Positions 21,901 to 28,824 of a DNA stretch of 29,566 bases are shown one piece after another. This DNA comes from SZAS-79 sp038329645 (GTDB taxonomy: Bacteria > Pseudomonadota > Gammaproteobacteria > Burkholderiales > SG8-39): the NCBI GenBank assembly GCA_038329645.1, contig JBBQNG010000015.1:1-29566 (forward strand), given 5' to 3'. How positions within the stretch are numbered: the stretch's first letter is position 1; each line of letters begins with the position of its first letter. A program made the translations under genes and the position numbers. Below the pieces are notes generated by a model, which saw only the letters and a program-made list of their open reading frames with translations, had not been told where the DNA came from and did no database searches.

Positions 21901-23927
21901 CCGGACCTATCGGCGCGCAAAACACCGCGTACACCGACTCGGCCGGCGAGTCCGTGACGATCAGCCGCACAGATCTCGAACGTGTACTGGGGCAGGGCAC
22001 CGCAGTCACACTGCAAGCGTCGAACGACATCACCGTCGCCAGCGCACTCAACGTCAATAACGCTTCCGGCAACGGAGGGGCGCTGACGCTGCAGGCAGGC
22101 CGCTCGCTGCTGATCGACCAGGGAATCGTGACGGACAACGGCAATCTCACGCTCATCGGCAACGACACGCTCGCCAACGGCGTCGTCGATGCGCACCGGG
22201 ACGCGGGCGCCGCGGTGATCGCCATGGCCGCGGGAACGCGACTCGACGCGGGCACCGGAGCGGTCGCCATTGAAATGCGCGACGGCGCCGGAAAGACCAA
22301 CCGCACAAGCCGCGACATCACGCTCGGATCGATCTCTGCGGGGACGATCACCGCAGTGAACGGCGGGGTTAGCGCGGGAAGCATGATCCTGGGCAGCGGT
22401 GCAACGCTCGCTGCGACAAGCGGGGGCGACTCCTTGGTGCTCGCGGCGGCCCCGGGCGGCAACTTCATCAACAATTCCGGCCCGGGCGCAGTGTCGGCGC
22501 CGAACGGCCGCTGGCTCATCTATTCGACCTCGCCCGAAGGCTCGACTGAAAATGGCCTGACCGCCGCAGCCGGTTCGAGCCTTCCGCGCCTCTACAACCG
22601 CACCCTCGCCATGAACAGCCCGGCGAGCATTTCGGAGCCCGGCAACCACCTGATCTACAGCGCGCAGCCGCAGCTGGTGATTGCGGCCGTTGACAGGGTC
22701 CGCAACTACGGCAACGCCAACCCGGCATTCAGGTATACGCAGGGCGGCTTCGTGGTCGACGATGGCGTAGCCGACACCGCGTCTTCCACAGGCCTCACCG
22801 GAAGCGCGGACATGACCTCCGCTGCCGCAGCGAATTCCAACGTCGGTCGTTACGCGATCGGGACGGCGCCCGGGACGCTGGCCTCCGGCGCGGGCTATCG
22901 CTTCAGGTTCGTCGACGGCATGCTGACTATCGACCCACGCGACATCACCGTCAGTGCCGACAACATGGCCCGCAGCTATGGGGATGAGAATCCCGTGCTG
23001 GCGCAGCAAGTCGTTTCCGGCAGCCTCGCCAACGGCGACACGCTGTCGGGCGGCACGGCCACGATTGCCAATGCCCTCTCCAACGCCGGGGCCTATCCGA
23101 TCACGCAAGGCACGCTGACGGCGGGCGCCAACTACGTCGTCACCTTCAACGACGGCACGCTTACCGTCGGCCCGCGCGGCATTACGATCACTGCGAGCGA
23201 CACGGCCCGGAATTACGGCGACCCGAACCCTGCGTTTGGCTACCGGATCACCGCCGGCAGCCTGGTCAACGGCGACGGCCTCGGCGGAAGCCCGGCGTCG
23301 CTTGCCACGGCGGGTTCCGGCGTCGGAACCTACGCGATCACGCAGGGCACTGTTGGCGTCCCCGCGGCCAATCCAAATTACGCGATTGCGTTCAAAAGCG
23401 GCACGCTCACCATCAGTCCGCGCGCCGTAACGGTGAGCGCGAACGGCCAGACCAAGATCTTTGGCGATCCCGACCTGGCGTTCACCTTCGTTACTTCCGA
23501 CCTCGGCGCCGGGGCGCCGCTGACGGGATTCCTCGGCCGCGCAGCCGGTGAGGTAGCGGGACACTATGCGATCAACGAATTCACGCCCACCGGTTCGGGG
23601 AGTTCCAACTACACGATCGCGTTCCTGCCTTCGGCGCTGGACATCGAAGCGGCTGTGCCGGCTACCGGCCAGCCTGCGACAGGGGGCGATGCGATCGTCT
23701 TGGCATCGGCGCGTGCGTGGGCGACCCTCGGCGATCCCTGCGACACCGCGGCGGACGGGGCGAGCGCGGAGGTGCTTTCCCGCAGGGATGGCAATTGCGA
23801 GTCCCCGTCCGGCGGACCAAGCATGATTCGCATCATCGGCAGCGGCATTCGCCTTCCCGCGGGCGTGCTTGCCGATCCTCGCCGGACCGCCCGCGCCCGG
23901 TTTGAGGCCCTGCGCTCTTCCCGCTAG
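18906..23927 (+). CDS. Filamentous-haemagglutinin-like exoprotein (TpsA type) with FG-GAP-like and MBG repeats
   Basis: The 1673-residue product has an N-terminal secretion signal of about 40 residues. A two-partner-secretion domain follows, with NPNGVLFG at 121-128 and a GSINASGG/GGYVALIAPQVVN region. Beta-helix-like repeats run to about 570. Residues about 577-1000 hold six near-identical 72-residue units with the pattern LGSGYTGG-NVNVALD, then FG-SVALN-GDRLAVGA and SGAV-LFTF-D-NFSGG, resembling FG-GAP propeller blades. About 1257-1580 hold four MBG-type repeats (NYGD-NPAF pattern). The tail contains two Cys. Such proteins are exported through a TpsB pore to act at the cell surface, but no tpsB gene is adjacent. 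An ATG at 18939 is an alternative start. Confidence 0.85.
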   Translation: MKSNPNPYSGSMRFHQRPVTLAVMTALLTLGLTAGRSYALPVGEQVTAGAASVQRSAASVTVTQTTPNAAINWQAFGIAAGEAVRFSQPGAGSIVLNRVVGQDPTQIFGSLSSNGQVFLLNPNGVLFGAGAQVNVGGIVASTLRMSDADFMAGRYALTGEATAGNVVNQGSIVASKGGYVALIAPQVVNAGSINASGGTAALAAGDKVTLTLDNGSLLGLSVDQGTLNGLVENKQAIRADGGVVILTAKAMDQITRSLINNTGIIEAGTLAGRDGAISLEASDVRNAGTLAASQVGVRAMNAIALESGSRISADGPSLGGTIDLAGGFVGLGGTVSADGVNGGTIRATALGTLSLAENVSARGLGGTGGRIEYKSGGVTLEPNSSVSDASGATAGGSISVSAAGGLLSSGTYRARGETGEGGRIDLSGGTVRLLSTQIDASGATRGGLVRIGGDYQGGKIGESDAVRREQFVGRFGEVAQIAASARTFLNDGVSVDVSARGAAGEGGTAIVWSNLETTFLGAVNATGALHGGAIELSSKETLRRADLGRVDTGPGGLLLLDPKDVVIGDPATVAGWSLQAILGSGYSGGKNVDLPLDSNGGFATVVALNSAGDRLAVGTYFNDGASGANTDSGAVQLFTFTDRNFSGGALAATLGSGYTGGRNVNVALDAFDYFGNSVALNAAGDRLAVGAYGDAGASNATPFSGAVRLFTFADTNFSGGALAATIGSGYTGGNNVNVALDAYDLFGSSVALNARGDRLAAGAMYDGGAGNANPYSGAVRLFTFADTSFAGGALAATLGSGYTGGNNVNVALDTNDNFGVSVAMNGAGDRLAVGAYQDGGAGNANPNSGAVHLFTFNDTNFSGGTLAATLGSGYTGGNNVNVALDAGDGFGVGVALNAAGDRLAVGAYMDDGAGNAKTDSGAVHLFGFTDRNFSGGALLATFGSGYTGGQNVNVALDAGDGFGEAVALNGSGDRLAVSAYQDAGAGNANPAAGAVYLFTGPIGAQNTAYTDSAGESVTISRTDLERVLGQGTAVTLQASNDITVASALNVNNASGNGGALTLQAGRSLLIDQGIVTDNGNLTLIGNDTLANGVVDAHRDAGAAVIAMAAGTRLDAGTGAVAIEMRDGAGKTNRTSRDITLGSISAGTITAVNGGVSAGSMILGSGATLAATSGGDSLVLAAAPGGNFINNSGPGAVSAPNGRWLIYSTSPEGSTENGLTAAAGSSLPRLYNRTLAMNSPASISEPGNHLIYSAQPQLVIAAVDRVRNYGNANPAFRYTQGGFVVDDGVADTASSTGLTGSADMTSAAAANSNVGRYAIGTAPGTLASGAGYRFRFVDGMLTIDPRDITVSADNMARSYGDENPVLAQQVVSGSLANGDTLSGGTATIANALSNAGAYPITQGTLTAGANYVVTFNDGTLTVGPRGITITASDTARNYGDPNPAFGYRITAGSLVNGDGLGGSPASLATAGSGVGTYAITQGTVGVPAANPNYAIAFKSGTLTISPRAVTVSANGQTKIFGDPDLAFTFVTSDLGAGAPLTGFLGRAAGEVAGHYAINEFTPTGSGSSNYTIAFLPSALDIEAAVPATGQPATGGDAIVLASARAWATLGDPCDTAADGASAEVLSRRDGNCESPSGGPSMIRIIGSGIRLPAGVLADPRRTARARFEALRSSR
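20634..21905 (+). repeat. Six tandem 216-bp repeats within the exoprotein gene
   Basis: Each unit encodes about 72 residues with fixed landmarks (GSGYTGG, NVNVALD, GDRLAVGA, SGAV-LF). The period is exactly 216 bases: the tcgggcta sites at 20871 and 21087 are 216 apart. Units 2 to 6 are the closest to one another, and unit 1 is more divergent (WSLQAILGSGYSGG). Near-identity suggests recent duplication or gene conversion, and copy number may vary between strains. Confidence 0.85.
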
Positions 23928-24046
23928 TCCTTACCGGCCATGTGCGCGGCGTTTCGCGCATCCGGATCGGGGGGCACAAGGGATTTGCGGTTCGAGGGTT
24001 CACCGGGTGATGATTCGGCCAGCCAAATCACTCGAGGAGAACCAGC

Positions 24047-24463
24047 TTGGCCGACCAGCCCACCAGCGGGCCATTGCCCGTACCCACGCCCGAGACGAAG
24101 CAATTCTGGGAAGGCACGCGCTCGGGCGAAATCCGCCTGCAGCGCTGCACCGCCTGCGAGAAAGCCTATTTCCCGCCGCGTCCGTTCTGCCCGAAGTGCG
24201 GCTCGCGCGAGGTGAAAGTCTTCGCCGCCAGCGGCAAGGGGACGCTGCACAGCTATGTGATCCATCACCGCCCGACACCCGGTTTCACTCCGCCGTATTC
24301 GATCGCCGTGGTCCAGCTCGAGGAGGGGCCGCGCATGATGACCAATATCGTCGGCGTGCCGCAGACGCCCGAGGCGCTTCAGCTCGACATGAAGGTCAGG
24401 GCGGTGTTCGCGAAGAAGAACGACGAGATCTCGCTGGTGCATTTCACCCCGGAGGCGAAATGA
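24047..24463 (+). CDS. OB-fold/zinc-ribbon (DUF35/ChsH2-like) protein
   Basis: The 138-residue product has a zinc ribbon (CTACEKAYFPPRPFCPKC, Cys-xx-Cys-x10-Cys-xx-Cys near residues 34-51) and an OB-like C-terminal half with SYVIHHRPTPGFTPPYSIAV. These proteins typically pair with a thiolase and help it bind CoA esters; BbsA and ChsH2-linked modules are related examples. The start is a TTG at 24047 after a GGAGAA site. The stop overlaps the thiolase start by four bases (ATGA), so the pair is translationally coupled. Confidence 0.9.
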   Translation: MADQPTSGPLPVPTPETKQFWEGTRSGEIRLQRCTACEKAYFPPRPFCPKCGSREVKVFAASGKGTLHSYVIHHRPTPGFTPPYSIAVVQLEEGPRMMTNIVGVPQTPEALQLDMKVRAVFAKKNDEISLVHFTPEAK

Positions 24464-25602
24464 AGCCGGGCTGCGTGGCGATCGTCGGCGCGGCAGAGAC
24501 CACCAAGCTCGGCGTGGTGCCGGAGCTTTCGCAGATCCAACTGCACGCGGATGCAGCACTCAACGCTCTGGCCGACGCGGGCCTCAGGCCGCAGGACATC
24601 GACGGCGTGGCCACCGCCGGCAACACGCCGACGGAAGTCGCCTATTACCTGGGCATCACGCCGAACTGGGTCGACGGCACGGCAGTGGGCGGGTGCTCTT
24701 TCATGCTGCACGTGAGGCACGCGGCCGCGGCAATCAGCGCGGGCCTGTGCAAGACCGTGCTGATCACGCACGGAGAGAGCGGGCGCTCGCGCGTCGGCGC
24801 GCTGCCGCGCACGATCCCGCCCTCGAGCCTGCAAGGGCAGTTCGAGGCGCCGTACGGCATCTTCGGGCCGCCATCGCAGTTCACGATTCCCGTGCTGCGG
24901 TTCCTCAAGGACCGCGGCATGACGCAGGAACAGCTGGCGATGGTGGCGGTGGTGCAGCGCGAATGGGCGGCTAAAAACCCTCGCGCGCTGTACAAGGACC
25001 CGATCACGGTCGCCGACGTGCTCGGCTCGAAGATGATCGCGTATCCGTTCCGCATCCTGCAGTGCTGCGTGGTGACCGACGGCGGCGGGGCGCTGATATT
25101 GACGAGCGCCGATCGTGCTAAGGACTTCCCCACGAAGCCGGTGTACATCATCGGCACGGGCGAGAGCGTCGAGACGCCGATGATTTCGCAGATGGAGGAT
25201 TTCGGCAGCTCGCGCGCCTTCCGCGTCGCGGGCAAGCGAGCATTCGAGACCGCGGGCATCAAGCACGCCGACGTCGACCACCTCATGATCTACGATGCGT
25301 TCGCGCATTTGCCGCTGTACGGGCTGGAGGACCTGGGCTTCGTCGGCCGCGGCGAATCGGGCGCATTCATCAGCGAGCGCAACACTGCGCCCGGCGGAAA
25401 ATTGCCGATGAACACCAGCGGCGGGGGATTGAGCTACACGCACACCGGCATGTACGGCATGTTCGCGCTGCAGGAGAGCGTGCGCCAGGTGCGCGGCACG
25501 GCGCCTGCGCAGGTGCCCGGAGTGGAAGTCAGCGTGTGCCACGGCGTCGGCGGCATGTTCGCCGCCAGCGGCACCATCGTGATGTCGAACCAGAGGCCAT
25601 AG
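24460..25602 (+). CDS. Thiolase, SCP-x/lipid-transfer-like
   Basis: Starting at the ATG at 24460, the product has 380 residues, normal for the SCP2-thiolase group. Landmarks are VAIVGAAETTKLG at the start, LADAGLRPQDIDGVATAG, VGGCSFMLHVRHA with the likely nucleophilic Cys, MIYDAFAHLPLYGLEDLG and CHGVGGMFAASG at the end. It should cleave or form a beta-keto-acyl-CoA. It is coupled to the upstream OB-fold protein and followed ten bases later by a short-chain dehydrogenase, consistent with the last two steps of a beta-oxidation-like route. A longer upstream open frame overlaps the exoprotein gene and is not the start. Confidence 0.92.
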   Translation: MKPGCVAIVGAAETTKLGVVPELSQIQLHADAALNALADAGLRPQDIDGVATAGNTPTEVAYYLGITPNWVDGTAVGGCSFMLHVRHAAAAISAGLCKTVLITHGESGRSRVGALPRTIPPSSLQGQFEAPYGIFGPPSQFTIPVLRFLKDRGMTQEQLAMVAVVQREWAAKNPRALYKDPITVADVLGSKMIAYPFRILQCCVVTDGGGALILTSADRAKDFPTKPVYIIGTGESVETPMISQMEDFGSSRAFRVAGKRAFETAGIKHADVDHLMIYDAFAHLPLYGLEDLGFVGRGESGAFISERNTAPGGKLPMNTSGGGLSYTHTGMYGMFALQESVRQVRGTAPAQVPGVEVSVCHGVGGMFAASGTIVMSNQRP

Positions 25603-25612
25603 GGGAGGGAAA

Positions 25613-26437
25613 ATGGGACAGCTTGACGGACGCGTGGCGGTGGTCACGGGATCGGGCCGCGGTATCGGCCAGCAGATCGCGTTGCGCCTGGCGCGCGACG
25701 GCGCAAGGATCGTGGTCAACGACCTCGACGACGGGGCCACTGCGGAGACGATCGAGCTCATCCGCAAGATGGGCGGCGAGGCGGTTGCCTGCAATGGCGA
25801 CGTTGCGGCGGCGGACTTCGGCGAGCGCGTCGTCAATACCGCCGTGGACAAGCTCGGCGCCTGCCACATCGTGGTCAACAACGCGGGCTACACGTGGGAC
25901 AGCGTGATCCAGAAGATGACCGACGAGCAGTGGTACGCCATTCTGGATGTGCACCTCACCGCGCCATTCCGAATCCTGCGCGCGTTCGCCGGCCACCTGC
26001 GCACCGCTGTCGAGGTCGAGGCGAAGGCGGGCAAGCGCATCGTGAGGAAGATCGTCAACATCTCGTCCACCTCCGGCGTGAACGGCAACGCGGGACAGTC
26101 GAACTACTCCGCGGGCAAGGCCGGCATCCTGGGCCTCACGCGCACGCTGGCGAAAGAGTGGGGCCGCTACCACGTGACCGTGAACGCGGTGGCGTTCGGC
26201 TACATCCAGACGCGCCTCACCACGCCGCTCACCGAAGGCGAGGGCGGCACCATCGACGTGCAGGGACGCCAGGTCAAGGTGGGCATCCAGGCCGGCCGCA
26301 TCGCGGCGATGAACCAGATGATCCCGCTCAGCCGCGGCGGATTGCCCGAGGAGGCGGCGGGCTCGGTGTACCTCTTCTGCAGCCCCGACAGCGACTACGT
26401 GAGCGGCCAGACGCGGGTGGTGAACGGCGGAGCGTAA
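25613..26437 (+). CDS. Short-chain dehydrogenase/reductase (3-hydroxyacyl-CoA type)
   Basis: The 274-residue product has the classical SDR motifs: TGSGRGIG for coenzyme (about 13-20), NNAG, a catalytic Ser in NISSTSG, and YSAGK with Tyr/Lys. NDLDD and DVAA landmarks suggest NAD rather than NADP use (by the Asp after beta-2). The pattern resembles the 17-beta-HSD4-like 3-hydroxyacyl-CoA dehydrogenases. A GGGGAGGG ribosome site precedes the ATG. It is the third gene of the operon and is followed by a strong hairpin. Substrate not known. Confidence 0.93.
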   Translation: MGQLDGRVAVVTGSGRGIGQQIALRLARDGARIVVNDLDDGATAETIELIRKMGGEAVACNGDVAAADFGERVVNTAVDKLGACHIVVNNAGYTWDSVIQKMTDEQWYAILDVHLTAPFRILRAFAGHLRTAVEVEAKAGKRIVRKIVNISSTSGVNGNAGQSNYSAGKAGILGLTRTLAKEWGRYHVTVNAVAFGYIQTRLTTPLTEGEGGTIDVQGRQVKVGIQAGRIAAMNQMIPLSRGGLPEEAAGSVYLFCSPDSDYVSGQTRVVNGGA

Positions 26438-26441
26438 GTCG

Positions 26442-26496
26442 AAACCCGGGACAGACCACGTTTTTCTTCGCGAAAAACGTGGTCTGTCCCGGGTTT
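26442..26496. terminator. Perfect 24-bp inverted repeat, bidirectional terminator or repeat element
   Basis: The left arm (26442-26465, AAACCCGGGACAGACC onwards) and right arm (26473-26496) are exact complements, with a 7-base CTTCGCG centre whose outer C and G can also pair. It is followed by T-rich DNA. It lies between the convergent SDR and FAH-family genes. The GGGACAGACCACG motif also recalls a dispersed repeat common in betaproteobacteria (from memory). Confidence 0.8.
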
Positions 26497-26518
26497 TTTC
26501 GGGTTTTGTGGCTTTCGG

Positions 26519-27452
26519 TTATGTGCCGGGAGCGTACTTGCCGGTCAGCTGGGGCGTGGTGGCGCCGGGGAGCTTTTTCTCCGCATGCTCGAGGCGCGTA
26601 TCGCGCGCCCAGGTTCTCTTGAGGTCGTCCTTCACCTTGATGTGCAGGCGCCCGAGGCCCTCGGTCTCGAGCTCGACCGTGTCGCCGTCCCGGAACGCGG
26701 ACAGGCCGCGGTGGTTGGTGCCCGTGGCGAGCACGTCGCCGGGCTCAAGCGTATGGATCGAGCTCACCCACGAGATGCAGCGCGCGATCTTGTGGGCCAT
26801 GTCGCTGGTATTGAAATCCTGCTTGAGCACGCCGTTGACCCACAGCTTGACCTGCAGCTTCTGCGGGTCGGGGATCTCGTCGGCGGTGACCAGCCACGGC
26901 CCCATCGGCGCAAAGCTCTCGCGCGCTTTCATCTGGTAGAAAGTGTTGCCCGGGGGCAGCAGGCCGCGCCGAGCCGTCGATGAAGTTCATGTAGCCGAAC
27001 ACGTGGCTCATGGCCTCGGCCTCCGACACGTTCGAGGCGCGCTTGCCGATGACCACGGCCACCTCCGCTTCGCCTTCGAAGATCGTGGCCGGGATGTTGG
27101 GCAGCACCATGGTGTCGCCATCCCCAATCACCGAATTGGGCGACTTGAAGAACGCGTTGATCGGCGCGGGCTCGCTGCGCGTGCCGTCCTCCATGTAGTT
27201 CACGGCCATGCAATCGATGTTGCACGGCTTGGGCAGCGGCGAGCGCAAGCGCATCTTGTCGATCGGCATCGCGGTGCCGGTATACGCCGCCTCCTCGATG
27301 CGCGAGCGGTAGTGGCCGAAGCGCGCGATGAGCCCGCTGATGAGGTCGTGCGACCCGGTGTGCGGGATCTCGCGTACTGTCGCCGAAACGTCCACCACGA
27401 GGTGGTCCCGGATGACGCCCAGACGGAAATCGTCGAAGAATACGAGTTTCAT
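26519..27452 (-). pseudogene. Fumarylacetoacetate hydrolase-family gene with a frame break
   Basis: Read from the ATG at 27452, the first part shows FAH-family landmarks (AVNYMEDGTRSEPAPINAFF, KSPNSVIGDGD, EGEAEVAVVIGKRASNVSEA and GYMNFIDGSAR). After that the frame slips near 26965-26975. The rest of the family pattern (LLPPGNTFYQMKARESFAPM, GPWLVTADEIPDP, WVSSIHTLEPGDV, LATGTNHRG) continues in another minus-strand frame to the TAA at 26519. A one-base gain or two-base loss in a CGCGG run explains it. Members hydrolyse carbon-carbon bonds or decarboxylate keto acids. The gene overlaps the Doc stop by four bases. A sequencing error cannot be excluded. Confidence 0.85.
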
Positions 27453-27883
27453 TTAGTCTTTCCTTTCTTGCGTGCGGCCGAACTGGCGCGAAGCAGTGTA
27501 CGCAGGCGCTTGGTCGTTGAATCCCGGTCAAGCGAAGAGCTTGCGACGTCGAGCACAAGGCGCTCCCAATCGCCGCTATCGGCCGACGGCTCAACGCCGT
27601 TCAGCCTGAGGTACACGATCGCGGAAGTCATCCCTACGCGCTTGTTGCCATCAATGAAGGGAAGGTTGCGGCAAAGATAGAAAAGATAGGCTGCTGCGAT
27701 CTCGACCAGGTCGGTGAAGACCGACTGACCGGACGCCGTGGCCTGCGCGGCGCCGATCGCGGATTCCAGCAATCGCCGGTCGCGCATGCCGCGCGAGCCG
27801 CCGAACGCGTCGATGACCGCCTCATGAATCTCAAGCACTTGGTCGACGGTGAGGTGGATGCAGTCATCGGGCGTGGATTTCAC
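27449..27883 (-). CDS. Doc-like Fic-fold toxin with Leu in place of the catalytic His
   Basis: The 144-residue product, starting at a GTG at 27883, has the Doc pattern: LTVDQVLEIHEAVIDAFGG, LLESAIGAAQATASGQ, AAAYLFYLCRN and FIDGNKRVGMTSAIVYLRLN. Doc modifies EF-Tu using the His of HxFx(D/N)xNKR. Here the motif reads LPFIDGNKR with Leu74 (CTT at 27664-27662) where the His is expected. That predicts a weak or inactive toxin. The GTG overlaps the antitoxin stop (GTGA), and its own stop overlaps the FAH start. The C-terminal Lys-rich tail is unremarkable. Confidence 0.88.
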   Translation of the reverse strand: MKSTPDDCIHLTVDQVLEIHEAVIDAFGGSRGMRDRRLLESAIGAAQATASGQSVFTDLVEIAAAYLFYLCRNLPFIDGNKRVGMTSAIVYLRLNGVEPSADSGDWERLVLDVASSSLDRDSTTKRLRTLLRASSAARKKGKTK

Positions 27884-28107
27884 GCGAGCTTTTTAAGCGT
27901 CTTTGCATAGTCCGCCACCGTCCGGCGGATCGTACCGCTCACCGTCTCCGGTCTGGCGTGGCGCCGCATCGGCGTCAGCGTCACCGTTCCGCCCTCGTGC
28001 ACGATCACGTTGACTTCGTCGCCCACCTTCAGGCCCGTGAGCTCGCACAGCGCCTGGTCGAAGATCAGGCCCTGCGAATTGCCCATTTTCCGGATGGTCT
28101 TGATCAT
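27880..28107 (-). CDS. AbrB/MazE-type antitoxin, partner of the Doc-like protein
   Basis: The ATG at 28107 gives a 75-residue product with the SpoVT/AbrB swapped-hairpin pattern: MIKTIRKMGNSQGLIFDQ, LTGLKVGDEVNVIV and a VTLTP block. A C-terminal tail follows (VADYAKTLKKLA) that likely binds the toxin. Such antitoxins bind DNA as dimers and repress their own operon. The stop codon overlaps the Doc start by four bases. An imperfect palindrome at 28115-28135 lies just upstream. A longer open frame upstream overlaps the glutathione S-transferase gene and is not used. Confidence 0.88.
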   Translation of the reverse strand: MIKTIRKMGNSQGLIFDQALCELTGLKVGDEVNVIVHEGGTVTLTPMRRHARPETVSGTIRRTVADYAKTLKKLA

Positions 28108-28114
28108 GGCCGCA

Positions 28115-28135
28115 TTGTAAAACAAAGTATTACAA
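28115..28135. promoter_or_regulatory. Imperfect 9-bp palindrome upstream of the antitoxin
   Basis: On the minus strand the arms are TTGTAATAC and GTTTTACAA around a TTT centre, matching at eight of nine positions. It sits within 30 bases of the antitoxin start, the usual place for an AbrB-type autoregulatory operator. The AT-rich sequence also offers a promoter-like context. Confidence 0.55.
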
Positions 28136-28139
28136 GCGT

Positions 28140-28802
28140 CTAGGCCGCGGCCTTGTAGGTGTCGAGTTTGATGCGCTCGCGCTCGAGCGCGGCGGCGACG
28201 GGCGCCGCGGCCATGACTTTCTCGACGTGCCTGCGCAGCACCGGATACGCGGCCGGGTCGATGCCCGCGTAGCCGGCCCAGCGCAGCAGCGTGAATGCGT
28301 ACGCGTCGTGAAACGAGAGGTTGGCCCCGAGCAGCCACGACGACGCGTCGGCCGCCAAGGCTTCGAGCCGGGAGAGGATCTTGCGGTATTTTGCCACCGC
28401 GCTCGCCTTGACGTCGGCGCGTGCGGCCTCGCCCTCGGCAAATTTCTGCGGCATGAAGACATGCGTGAACGTCGGGTGCGCGGTGTTGTTCATCCAGGCC
28501 AGCAGCGAGAGCGCTTCGGCGCGCTTCCAAGCATCGGTGGGCAGCAGCTTCGCCTCGGGGTTGGCGCGGTCGATCCAGTCGCAGATCGCGACGATCTGGG
28601 TGAGCGGTTTGCCGTCGACCACCACGACGGGGACCTGGCCGTCGGGATTCATGGCTTTGTATTCCGGGGTCAGGTGCTCGCCCTTGTGGAGCTTGACGAG
28701 CTTCGGCACGAAGTCGCGGCCGGTGGCGGCCTTGACGGCCTCCAGGCCCACGTGCGGCACGAAAGAGCAGGCGCCGGGGGCGAAATACAGTTCGACGGTC
28801 AT
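28140..28802 (-). CDS. Glutathione S-transferase, beta-class-like
   Basis: The 220-residue product has an N-terminal thioredoxin-like half (LYFAPGACSFVPHVGLEA, LTPEYKAMNPDGQVPVVVVD with the cis-Pro, LTQIVAICDWID) and an all-alpha C-terminal half with LLGANLSFHDAYAFTLLRW. Cys12 in PGACS is the usual active-site residue of the bacterial beta class. It conjugates or reduces substrates with glutathione in the cytoplasm. Length is normal. The gene precedes the antitoxin on the same strand by 32 bases but has its own stop and is probably separate functionally. It starts 22 bases after the FdhD stop. Confidence 0.93.
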   Translation of the reverse strand: MTVELYFAPGACSFVPHVGLEAVKAATGRDFVPKLVKLHKGEHLTPEYKAMNPDGQVPVVVVDGKPLTQIVAICDWIDRANPEAKLLPTDAWKRAEALSLLAWMNNTAHPTFTHVFMPQKFAEGEAARADVKASAVAKYRKILSRLEALAADASSWLLGANLSFHDAYAFTLLRWAGYAGIDPAAYPVLRRHVEKVMAAAPVAAALERERIKLDTYKAAA

Positions 28803-28824
28803 GGCGGTTCTCCCTTGAATGGGT

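Noticed and set aside
20634..21905. CRISPR-like array suspected from regular repeats
   Set aside because: The 216-base units are continuous coding sequence with protein-level conservation, not short repeats separated by unique spacers.
21894..23564. 556-codon minus-strand frame
   Set aside because: Antisense to the MBG-repeat part of the exoprotein, with an Arg/Ala/Asp-rich shadow composition.
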